Assembly: GCA_046704785.1 (NCBI GenBank)
Contig: JBJKRF010000055.1
Location: 3,629 to 67,628, forward strand
Reading direction: 5' to 3'
DNA from: JBJKRF01 sp046704785
GTDB lineage: Bacteria > Chloroflexota > Anaerolineae > Anaerolineales > Villigracilaceae
Length of the DNA: 64,000 nt
Made by a program: the position numbers and the translations under genes. Below are positions 25,792-33,335 of this stretch, piece by piece. The stretch's first letter is position 1. Every line of letters starts with the position of its first letter. Below the pieces are notes generated by a model. The model saw only the letters and a program-made list of their open reading frames with translations. It was not told the origin of the DNA and searched no databases.

Positions 25792-26579
25792 GATTCATCA
25801 GATAGGAAGGCCTCGCGTAGCCAGGCATGCACCGCTGCAGGGGAGTCGAGACGGTATCCGGCTTGCGTTTCGACTTCGTGCGGGCCCACACGGATTGCCA
25901 GACCCTTGTGCGCGTTGATCACCCGGAAGGCTTCCTCGTCCTTGTCGTCGTCGCCGATGTAGATGGGAATGGCGTTCGGCCAGGGCCGCAGCTTGAACAG
26001 ATAGTCCAGCGCCTGGCCTTTATCGGCCAGGCGTGGGCCGATTTCGAGAAAACGATAGCCGGGAATGATTTGCAGGTATGGCCCAAGCACCTGGGGGGTC
26101 AGCAATGCGCGGGCTTTTTGTAGCACGTCGTCACCCTCCTGCGCCTCGGCTTTGCGGGCGTGGATGGCCAGTGCCCAGCCTTTATCTTCCAGGAAGAAAC
26201 CTTGTTTGCCCTCGATCAGCGCCTGCCACAGGGGCTTCAAATCTTCCAGCGTGGGGCGGATGGAGTCGTACGGCAGGCGGTTGGATTCGCGCCCGTCGGG
26301 GAGCAGCATTTCGACGCCGTAGGTGCCGGCCAGCAGCAGGCCGGGAACCGGCAGCAGCTTGCGGATGTGCGCCAAGCGCCGGCCGCTCAGGAGCGCCACG
26401 TGCAGTTGCGGACTGCGCACCAGGCGCATGGCCAACCCGATCACATTAGCATCGGGCAGCACGTCGTCGGGGGTGGGCGCAAAAGGAGCCAGCGTGCCGT
26501 CGTAGTCGAGGTACAGGTCTACGCGTTCGCTGGTACGCAGCTTGGGAATCAGGATGTCGGCGGCGGGTTGTGCGCTCAT
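25785..26579 (-). CDS. otsB: Trehalose-6-phosphate phosphatase
   Basis: A 264-residue HAD-superfamily enzyme that removes phosphate from trehalose 6-phosphate, the last step of OtsAB trehalose synthesis. Motif I is LYLDYDGTLAPFAP, motif II ALLSGRRLAHI and motif IV YIGDDDKDEEAFR, with the GTYGVEM segment typical of the family. The start at 26579 overlaps the otsA stop by four bases (ATGA). An open frame continues 14 codons further upstream inside otsA, without support. The gene ends within a terminator stem. Confidence 0.95.
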   Translation of the reverse strand: MSAQPAADILIPKLRTSERVDLYLDYDGTLAPFAPTPDDVLPDANVIGLAMRLVRSPQLHVALLSGRRLAHIRKLLPVPGLLLAGTYGVEMLLPDGRESNRLPYDSIRPTLEDLKPLWQALIEGKQGFFLEDKGWALAIHARKAEAQEGDDVLQKARALLTPQVLGPYLQIIPGYRFLEIGPRLADKGQALDYLFKLRPWPNAIPIYIGDDDKDEEAFRVINAHKGLAIRVGPHEVETQAGYRLDSPAAVHAWLREAFLSDESK

Positions 26580-28093
26580 AGGCCCAGCGCCTGTAGCGTT
26601 TCCAACTGGCGGCAAAGCCAATCGGAGATGTCCTCGCGTTCGACGGTCCAGCGTAAACGCGTGGCGCGTTCGGCGCGTTCCTCGGCCGGCATGACCAGCG
26701 CGTTGTGGATGGCCTCGGCGGTGGCGTAGATGTCGTGCGGCGGGATGACGATGGCGCCCGGCGCCAATTGCTGGCGCGCGCCGGTGCGCTCCGACAGCAC
26801 CACCGCGCCGTCTTCCCGGTTGACGATGGGACCTTCTTTCGCCACCAGGTTCATGCCGTCGGCGATGGCGTTGACCAGCAGCACGTCGTACAGTTGCATG
26901 GCGGCGATGGCGCGCGGATAATCTTCACCGACCAATAGGCGAACTGGCTCCCAATCGCTGTCGCCGTAGGCGGCGTTGACGCGCCCGGCGGCGGCCATGA
27001 TTTCGTCCAGGTAGTTTTTGTATTCTTCCACCTGCAGGCGCGAGGGCACCATCAGCGCCAGGAATTTGACCTTGCCGCGATGTTCGGGGTGCAGTTCGAG
27101 CATGTCGCCGAAGGCCTGGAAACCGCGTACGATGTTTTTGCTGGGCTCGGTGCGGTCGATGCGCAGGATGAGTTTGTGCTTCCCTTTCAGATTGCGAATC
27201 TGGGCGCGGTAGCGGGCTACTTCCTCGGATGCAGCCAGATGGCGCAGCGCGTCCACGTCGATGGAGATGGGAAAATCGCGCACGTGCGTGGAATGGTTGT
27301 GCCACCAGATACGCCCATGGTTGAAGTTGGCTGCGGCGCGCGGCACGTGCGATTCGCAGGTGCGGATGAAGTTGAGGGCGTCATCGCGGGTTTGGAAGCC
27401 GAGCAGGTCGACGGAGCACAGCCCTTCCAGGATGGACAGGCGCATGCCCGGCGGGAGCATGGCCCAATCTTCCGGGCCGGGCCAGGGGATATGTACAAAA
27501 TGCATCAACGTATAATGCCGGTTGCGCCCGCGTAGTTTGTCGCGCAAAAGGCGCGGCGCGAGGTACAGATGATAGTCTTGCAGCATCACCAGCGCGGATT
27601 TGGTAGTGGAGAGAATCTCGTCGGCGATGGCCTCGGCGAACTGTTCGTTGACCACGCTGTAGCCTTCTTCCCAGGCCTGCCAGGTGGACCAGTCGATGGT
27701 GGGTGTGCGGATGCCGTCCCACATGCTGTGCTGCAGGAACCACAGCAGCGGGTTGGCAATGATGCTGTAATAGGCCTCGTACGCCTGCGGGTCAGGGTCG
27801 ATATACTTGACCCGAATCGTGCCCCCGGCATCCAGGGGAACGTCGCCTGCCTCGAAAGCGCGATCTTCGTCGGTTTCGGCAGAGGCCACCCAGGTGGCGT
27901 CGACGTGTTGGGCCAGCCCGGTGAGCGCCGTCACCAACCCGCCGCCGCCGCGCTGCATGCTGCGCTCGCCGTTTTCGTCCAGGTGAAAGCTGACCGGAGC
28001 CCGGTTGGCTGCGATAATTAATTTGCGTCCTGATAAAAGCTCATCCTGGAGCGCTGTACAGTGCGTACGGCGTTCCTTGTTCGGTTGATTCAT
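26576..28093 (-). CDS. otsA: Trehalose-6-phosphate synthase
   Basis: A 505-residue GT20 glycosyltransferase that joins a nucleotide-activated glucose to glucose 6-phosphate. It has the N-terminal NRAPVSF and GGGGLVTALTGL sugar-phosphate loop, LQDYHLYLAP, the HIPWPGPE motif, RIDRTEPSKN and the C-terminal nucleotide-binding DGMNLVAKEG. AGGAGG stands seven bases before ATG. It is the first gene of the otsA-otsB operon. Trehalose probably serves as a compatible solute or stress protectant. Confidence 0.95.
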   Translation of the reverse strand: MNQPNKERRTHCTALQDELLSGRKLIIAANRAPVSFHLDENGERSMQRGGGGLVTALTGLAQHVDATWVASAETDEDRAFEAGDVPLDAGGTIRVKYIDPDPQAYEAYYSIIANPLLWFLQHSMWDGIRTPTIDWSTWQAWEEGYSVVNEQFAEAIADEILSTTKSALVMLQDYHLYLAPRLLRDKLRGRNRHYTLMHFVHIPWPGPEDWAMLPPGMRLSILEGLCSVDLLGFQTRDDALNFIRTCESHVPRAAANFNHGRIWWHNHSTHVRDFPISIDVDALRHLAASEEVARYRAQIRNLKGKHKLILRIDRTEPSKNIVRGFQAFGDMLELHPEHRGKVKFLALMVPSRLQVEEYKNYLDEIMAAAGRVNAAYGDSDWEPVRLLVGEDYPRAIAAMQLYDVLLVNAIADGMNLVAKEGPIVNREDGAVVLSERTGARQQLAPGAIVIPPHDIYATAEAIHNALVMPAEERAERATRLRWTVEREDISDWLCRQLETLQALGL

Positions 28094-28288
28094 ACGGCAC
28101 CTCCTATTGCTGTTTCCTCAGGGACCAACGCCCCAACTCGCCGGGAGTATCTTCGCACAAATCGTCATTTCAGCGAGTCGGCTTTGCGTATATGGAATAT
28201 CGAATCTGGCAATACCCCGTCGCTCATTCTACCATCTTCTTCCCCGTAAATCCGCTTCGCCCGGCTGGTTTTCAGATTCTTAGCCACT

Positions 28289-28306
28289 TATGATAAACTC
28301 CGCTGC
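28289..28306 (+). promoter_or_regulatory. Possible leaderless promoter of the SpoU methyltransferase gene
   Basis: TAAACT (28294-28299), overlapped by TATGAT (28289-28294), ends seven bases before the ATG at 28307, and no ribosome site is present. The rest of the 28094-28306 gap shows no gene. Confidence 0.35.
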
Positions 28307-29095
28307 ATGGACATCACCAGCTTGCAGAATCCGCGCGTCAAGGCCGTGGTCAGGCTGCGCGGCGACCGTCGCCAGCGCAACAAGGAAGGCTTGACGCTGG
28401 TGGAGGGCCGCGACGAGATTGCCCTGGCCCTGGCGAGCGGACTCCAGCCCCGGACGCTCTTCGTCGCCCCGGAACTGGCTACCCGGCCCCTGGACGGAAT
28501 CCAGGCCGAGGTGTTGAGCGTCTCGCGTGCGGTCTTTGCCAAGATCTCGTACCGTGAGAACCCGGACGGCTGGCTGGCGCTGTTCCCCACGCCGCACCAC
28601 CAATTGGACGACCTGCGCCTGGGCCCTGCGCCGTTCCTGCTGCTGGCCGAGTCCGTCGAGAAGCCGGGCAACCTGGGGGCCATGCTGCGCACCGCCGATG
28701 CCGCCGGCCTGGACGCGCTGCTGGTGTGCGACCCGCGCACCGACCTGTACAACCCCAACGTGGTGCGCGCCAGTCGCGGGGCGCTGTTCTGCGTGCCCAC
28801 AGTGCAGACCTCGTCCGAGGCGGCCCTGGACTGGCTGAAGCGCCGCGGCATTCGCGTGCTGGCGGCCAGCCCGCAGGCCGAGCGTCCCTACAGCGCCGTC
28901 GACCTGACCGGGCCGGTGTGCATTGCCGTCGGCACCGAAGACGCCGGCTTGAGCGACTTCTGGATGCAGGCCGCCGACCTGCAAGTCCAGATTCCCATGA
29001 TGGGGCGGGTCAACTCGCTGAATGTCTCCGCCGCCGCCGCGATCCTCGTCTACGAGGCGCTGCGCCAGCGCCGGGCGGAGGATCAGGAAAGGTGA
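28307..29095 (+). CDS. SpoU/TrmH-family RNA 2'-O-methyltransferase
   Basis: A 262-residue protein with an N-terminal SpoU substrate-binding-like domain (about 1-100, ITSLQNPRVKAVVRLRG) and a C-terminal SPOUT knot. Motif 1 is EKPGNLGAMLRTADAAGLDA, motif 2 IAVGTEDAGLSDFW and motif 3 IPMMGRVNSLNVSAAAAIL. This is the usual plan of rRNA Gm methyltransferases such as the RlmB and TsnR relatives; the exact target is not determinable. The coding sequence is markedly GC-rich compared with its neighbours. It has its own promoter and is followed by the STAND gene. Confidence 0.92.
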   Translation: MDITSLQNPRVKAVVRLRGDRRQRNKEGLTLVEGRDEIALALASGLQPRTLFVAPELATRPLDGIQAEVLSVSRAVFAKISYRENPDGWLALFPTPHHQLDDLRLGPAPFLLLAESVEKPGNLGAMLRTADAAGLDALLVCDPRTDLYNPNVVRASRGALFCVPTVQTSSEAALDWLKRRGIRVLAASPQAERPYSAVDLTGPVCIAVGTEDAGLSDFWMQAADLQVQIPMMGRVNSLNVSAAAAILVYEALRQRRAEDQER

Positions 29096-29108
29096 CCGTC
29101 AGCTTCGC

Positions 29109-29137
29109 TTGATTTTCTCCCGAAAAATCTCTACAAT
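29109..29137 (+). promoter_or_regulatory. Promoter of the membrane STAND gene
   Basis: TTGATT (29109-29114), a 17-bp spacer and TACAAT (29132-29137) lie 53 bp before the TTG start at 29190. Confidence 0.55.
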
Positions 29138-29189
29138 ACCATTAGCCATTATTCCATCGAACCGGCTCCCGCCGGAAGGAGGGACAGAC

Positions 29190-31346
29190 TTGAGCGAACC
29201 TGAACGGACGAACCCCACCAACTCGCAACTTCGTCGTAAGCTGATCGCCGGAGGGCTGATTTTGCTCGGCCTGTCTTTGATCCTGGCGGCGCTCTATTTT
29301 GTGTTGACGCCCACTGCCGGAATGGGAGCCGGTGGTTTGTTAAAGACCAGTGGGGAGATTTTTGTGTTCCTGCTGGGGGCGGGTGCGAACGTCAGAGGCT
29401 GGCTGGATTTGTTCAAGAAAGACGGCGGCGGAAACAGAAATCAATACAACATAGGTGACGGAAATACAAATATCCAGGCCGATACGGTCTATGTGCAGCC
29501 TCCGACGCCGAAAGAGCCCGAAACGCACGACACCATCGGCTTCATTCCTCCTGCCGGCGTCGTCAGGTACATTCCCCGTGGAGACATCGAACACGACGTG
29601 CGTGACTTTTTGAAGAACGGCGGCGTGGGCGCGATTGTGGGGCTGCACGCGCCCGGCGGACTGGGCAAGACCGAACTGGCGAAACATGCCGCCGAGGAAC
29701 TCAAAAGCGAATTCGAGCAGGTGCTTTGGGTGGATGTGGGTGAGCACGATGCGCCGCAGGTGGTCAGGGATATGCTCATCGCCTGCGCCGTGCAGACGCG
29801 CCCCGGCGCAGGTTACGAAGAGCAACGCAACGAATTGCGCGCTTACTTGCGGCAGCATCGATACTTGGTCGTGTTGGACGATGTTCGTAAGAACGCCCTC
29901 GAAAAACTGGATGACCTCCTTCCGCCCAAACCCTGCACCACCTTGCTGACCAGCCGGGTTCGCCAGATTGGCGGCGTCAACAAGACCTTCGGGCTTGATC
30001 CGATGACCCCGGCGCAGGCCAGGGAATTGCTGGTGGCCGTGCTGGGCGAGGATGTGGTCAAAGCCGAGGAACAGGCCGCTGCCGACCTGGCGGAGCGCTG
30101 CGCCTTCAACCCGCTGGCGGTGGAGATCGCCGCGCGCCGCATCCGCCAGATGCAGGGCGTGAAGAAACCCATTGCGCGCTATTTCGAGAAGGCCCAGGCG
30201 CACTTCGCGTTGCTCAAGATGCCGGGCGATCAGCGCTGGAACATGAATTACATCTTCGATTTGAGTTACAACGATCTCAGCCCCGGCGATCAAGAAAGAT
30301 TTCGCGCGTTGGCCGCTTTTCATCCCACCGGTTTCGCGCCGCAGGCCGCCGCCTTCCTTTGGGAAAGTGATGAAACCGAAACGCAGAATACGCTTTCACG
30401 TTTCATCAATCTGTCCCTCGTCAAATGGGTGCCCGCGGAGACCGAAAAGATCGAGCGCTACCGCCTGCATGATCTGCTGGACGAATATTCGCAGGGGAAG
30501 CTGCCCAGAGCCGAAGAAAAGACGGCCCGCGATAAACTGGCCTTATGGATCGTGGCTTTGTTTTCAACATACTTCACAGCCGATAGGACCACAGCACCCC
30601 AGGTTTTTATCGAACGCGCTAACTTGTTGCGTTCGTGTGAATGGGCCAGGGGACAGAAGAACGGTGAATTGCTGGCCAGGCTGGTTACGCAAAGCCGCAA
30701 CTGGTTTTATGTAAATTTCAGTGAGGATTGGCATTTTTGGATCGCCTGGCTGGAAGCTTCGCTTCAACTGGGCTTCGACGATTCGAGCGAGGCAGGCAAA
30801 CAGCTCAGAGCCAACGTGCTTCAGGCGATTGGGGACGTGCAGCAATTCCGCAAAGAGATGGATGCGGCGCTGAAGAGTTACGAGCAAGCCTTGCAACTCT
30901 TCCGTCAAGTCGGGGATAAATTGGGGGAAGCCAACGTGCTTCAGGCGATTGGGGACGTGCAGCAATTCCGCAAAGAGATGGATGCGGCGCTGAAGAGTTA
31001 CGAGCAAGCCTTGCAACTCTTCCGTCAAGTCGGGGCGAAATTGGGGGAAGCCAACGTGTATTTATCTCTAGGGGATGTCAAAAAGAATGATCACGAGTAC
31101 GAAAGTGCGATGGTCGATTTCCAAAATGCACTTGAAACTTATCAGGCTATCGGAGATCAATATAGCCAAGGCCGCGCTTTATATCGTCTAGGCGATTGTG
31201 TTTTCAATCAGAAAAAATATCAGGATGCTTTGAAATATTATGAAAGCGCTGCGCAACTCTGGAACACAATCAGGGTAACAGATTTAGTAGAGAGCATTCT
31301 CGCGCCGCGCATTCAAGCTGCCAAAGAGGGGCTATCAAAGCCATAA
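29190..31346 (+). CDS. Membrane-anchored NB-ARC/TPR STAND NTPase
   Basis: A 718-residue protein. Two hydrophobic stretches at about 18-40 and 45-69 form an N-terminal membrane module. An Asn/Gly-rich linker (YNIGDGNTNIQADTV) follows. The NB-ARC-type NTPase has P-loop GLHAPGGLGKTEL (151-163), Walker B YLVVLDDVR (about 225), an arginine-type LLTSR and a GxP-like FNPLAVEI. A winged-helix-like segment and C-terminal TPRs (about 500-700) complete it. GGAGGG before TTG 29190 sets the start; the frame is open from 29022 but overlaps the previous gene. STAND proteins are ligand-triggered switches, some of them antiviral. The trigger and effect here are unknown. Confidence 0.85.
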   Translation: MSEPERTNPTNSQLRRKLIAGGLILLGLSLILAALYFVLTPTAGMGAGGLLKTSGEIFVFLLGAGANVRGWLDLFKKDGGGNRNQYNIGDGNTNIQADTVYVQPPTPKEPETHDTIGFIPPAGVVRYIPRGDIEHDVRDFLKNGGVGAIVGLHAPGGLGKTELAKHAAEELKSEFEQVLWVDVGEHDAPQVVRDMLIACAVQTRPGAGYEEQRNELRAYLRQHRYLVVLDDVRKNALEKLDDLLPPKPCTTLLTSRVRQIGGVNKTFGLDPMTPAQARELLVAVLGEDVVKAEEQAAADLAERCAFNPLAVEIAARRIRQMQGVKKPIARYFEKAQAHFALLKMPGDQRWNMNYIFDLSYNDLSPGDQERFRALAAFHPTGFAPQAAAFLWESDETETQNTLSRFINLSLVKWVPAETEKIERYRLHDLLDEYSQGKLPRAEEKTARDKLALWIVALFSTYFTADRTTAPQVFIERANLLRSCEWARGQKNGELLARLVTQSRNWFYVNFSEDWHFWIAWLEASLQLGFDDSSEAGKQLRANVLQAIGDVQQFRKEMDAALKSYEQALQLFRQVGDKLGEANVLQAIGDVQQFRKEMDAALKSYEQALQLFRQVGAKLGEANVYLSLGDVKKNDHEYESAMVDFQNALETYQAIGDQYSQGRALYRLGDCVFNQKKYQDALKYYESAAQLWNTIRVTDLVESILAPRIQAAKEGLSKP
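30809..31048 (+). repeat. Tandem 120-bp duplication within the TPR region
   Basis: Two head-to-tail copies, 30809-30928 and 30929-31048, differ at only two adjacent bases (30916-30917 against 31036-31037). They encode a 40-residue TPR unit in frame, which adds exactly one extra repeat to the sensor region. Confidence 0.97.
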
Positions 31347-31366
31347 TCCTTTGCCCCGCGCAGGCA

Positions 31367-31397
31367 TGTGACAGTCACTTTCAAAGTGACTGTCACA
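31367..31397. terminator. Bidirectional terminator between the STAND and exporter genes
   Basis: A perfect 14-bp stem (31367-31380 with 31384-31397) and 3-nt loop lie between convergent genes. Confidence 0.75.
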
Positions 31398-31444
31398 TAA
31401 ACATAAATAAACAAATACGCTTGCCCCGCTTCCTTTCCCCACTC

Positions 31445-33274
31445 TCATTTCGCCAGCGGCAGCCAACCGGCGGCGTGGTAATGCGCCTCGCGCTCCAGCT
31501 TGAACTGCTGCGTGTACAGGCGGTAGTAGCGCCCGCGCAGGCGCAGCAGCTCGGCGTGCGTGCCCCTCTCGGCAATGCGGCCCTGCTCGATGACCAGGAT
31601 GCGGTCGGCGCGGCGGATGGTGGAGAGCCGGTGCGCGATGACGAAGGAGGTGCGGCCCTGCATCAGGTGCTCCATGCCGCGCTGGATGAGCGCCTCGGTC
31701 AGCGTGTCCACGCTGGAGGTGGCCTCGTCCATGATGAACAGTTCCGGTTTGGACAGCACCGCGCGCGCCAGGCTGATGAGCTGCTTCTGCCCGGTGGACA
31801 GCAGGTTGCCGCCCTCGCCGACGTTCTCGTCGTAGCCGTTGGGCAGCGCGGCGATGAAGTCGTGCGCCCCGGCCAGCCGGGCGGCGGCCTCGATCTCGGC
31901 CTGGCTGGCGTCCAGATGTCCGTAGCGGAGGTTCTCGCGGATGCTGCCGGAAAACAGGTGCGGCGTCTGCAAGACGATGCCGATGCGTGAGTGGATCGAT
32001 TGCAGGGTGTAGTCGGTGTAGTCGCGCCCGTTGATACGGATGACGCCTTCGGTGGGTTCGTAGAAACGGCACAGCAGGTTGACAATCGTCGATTTGCCGC
32101 CGCCGGTCGGCCCCACCAGCGCAATCGTCTCACCGGGTCGAATCGTGAGATTGAAATCCGTCAGCACCGGTTTGCGGTCTTCGTAATAAAAGTGGACGTG
32201 GTCGAATTCGATCTCGCCCAACAGGCTGCTGGCCGGCGTGGCGTGGGGGCGGTTCTTTACGTCGGGATCGCTGTCGATCAGCTTGAAGATGCGCTCGGCC
32301 GAGGCAATCGAGTGCTGCATTTCGGCGTAGACGCGCGCCAGGTCCTGCACCGGCCACATGATGAAGGTCACGTACGAGACGAAGGCATCGATGCCGCCCA
32401 CCGTCAGCAGGCCCACCTGGCTTTGCAGGCCGCCGTACCAGACGATGATGCTCAAGGCAATGGCGGCCACGATCTGCACCGTCGGCAGGAAGAGCGCCGA
32501 GAGCCAGGCCGCCCGGTAGGAGGCGTTGAACATGCTGTCGGTCAGCACCTGGAATTCTTTCAGGTTTTCGGCCTCGCGTCCGAGCGCCTTGACCACGCGC
32601 ACGCCCTGGATGTTCTCGTTGTACGCGCCGGTGATTTTGGAGTTGGCGCGCCGCGAGTTGCGGAATTCCACCAGAATCTTCTTGCGGAACTGCACGGCGA
32701 TGAACACCAGGATGGGAATCGCGCAGAATACCACCAAGGCCAATTTCCAGTTGATGATCAGCATGAAGATGGTGGCCGTCAGGATGTTCATGAAGGCCCA
32801 GGTAACGTCCACCAGGCCCCAGGTCATCAGGTCGGCCACGCGCCCTGAATCGGAAGTGACGCGCGCCATCAAACGCCCGACGGCGTTCTGGCTGTAGTAG
32901 GACAGCGAAAGCTCCTGCAGGTGCTCGAACATCTGCTTGCGCAGGTCGTACTGGATGCGCTCGCCCAGCACCCCGGCCAGGAAGACGAAGCTGAAGACCA
33001 TCACCGCCTGGACGAGTTGCAGGCTGCCGTACAGGATGGCCAGTTTGTGCAGGGCGCTGAAGTCGCGGGCCATGATGCCCAGGTCAATCATATTTTTGTT
33101 GATGTAGGTGAACAGCGAGTCCAGCGCGGAGGTCAGCGCAATCGTCACCAGGAATCCAATCACCCAACGCCGGTGGGGGCGCATCAGGCCGACGATGCGT
33201 TTGAAGATCGGCGCCGTCAGGGGGCTGGTGTATTCTTCTTCTTCGAGCTCGATCAGCTCCATGTCGTCAGACAT
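31445..33274 (-). CDS. Heterodimeric ABC exporter, subunit with catalytic Glu
   Basis: A 609-residue half-transporter and second gene of the attenuator-controlled operon. An acidic tail (IELEEEEYTS) precedes the six-span exporter domain (about 30-335) and the ATPase. Walker A is GPTGGGKSTIV, Walker B LFIMDEATSSVD with Glu, and the signature LSTGQKQ is non-consensus. Its partner has Asp in Walker B and a normal LSGGQ, so the pair has one degenerate ATP site like BmrCD and TM287/288. CGGAG six bases before the ATG sets the start. The cargo is unknown. Confidence 0.92.
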   Translation of the reverse strand: MSDDMELIELEEEEYTSPLTAPIFKRIVGLMRPHRRWVIGFLVTIALTSALDSLFTYINKNMIDLGIMARDFSALHKLAILYGSLQLVQAVMVFSFVFLAGVLGERIQYDLRKQMFEHLQELSLSYYSQNAVGRLMARVTSDSGRVADLMTWGLVDVTWAFMNILTATIFMLIINWKLALVVFCAIPILVFIAVQFRKKILVEFRNSRRANSKITGAYNENIQGVRVVKALGREAENLKEFQVLTDSMFNASYRAAWLSALFLPTVQIVAAIALSIIVWYGGLQSQVGLLTVGGIDAFVSYVTFIMWPVQDLARVYAEMQHSIASAERIFKLIDSDPDVKNRPHATPASSLLGEIEFDHVHFYYEDRKPVLTDFNLTIRPGETIALVGPTGGGKSTIVNLLCRFYEPTEGVIRINGRDYTDYTLQSIHSRIGIVLQTPHLFSGSIRENLRYGHLDASQAEIEAAARLAGAHDFIAALPNGYDENVGEGGNLLSTGQKQLISLARAVLSKPELFIMDEATSSVDTLTEALIQRGMEHLMQGRTSFVIAHRLSTIRRADRILVIEQGRIAERGTHAELLRLRGRYYRLYTQQFKLEREAHYHAAGWLPLAK

Positions 33275-33300
33275 TCTTACTCCGAGTCATGAACTATGGA

Positions 33301-33329
33301 GCAAGAAAGATGAATCTCATCTTTCTTGC
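33301..33329. repeat. Intercistronic hairpin between the two exporter genes
   Basis: A perfect 13-bp stem (33301-33313 with 33317-33329) has a 3-nt loop. Its T run lies on the plus strand, so it is unlikely to stop the minus-strand operon. mRNA processing or stability is more likely. Confidence 0.55.
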
Positions 33330-33335
33330 TTTTAT

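Noticed and set aside
29022..29189. Upstream extension of the STAND protein to an ATG inside the methyltransferase gene
   Set aside because: The added 56 residues come from another frame of a conserved gene. The TTG at 29190 has GGAGGG and a promoter just upstream.
30809..31048. Direct repeats considered as a CRISPR or mobile element
   Set aside because: There are only two copies with no spacers, in frame within a TPR coding region. It is a simple tandem duplication.
33301..33329. Hairpin between the two exporter genes as an operon terminator
   Set aside because: On the transcribed minus strand no T run follows the stem, and the two subunits are expected to be co-expressed.
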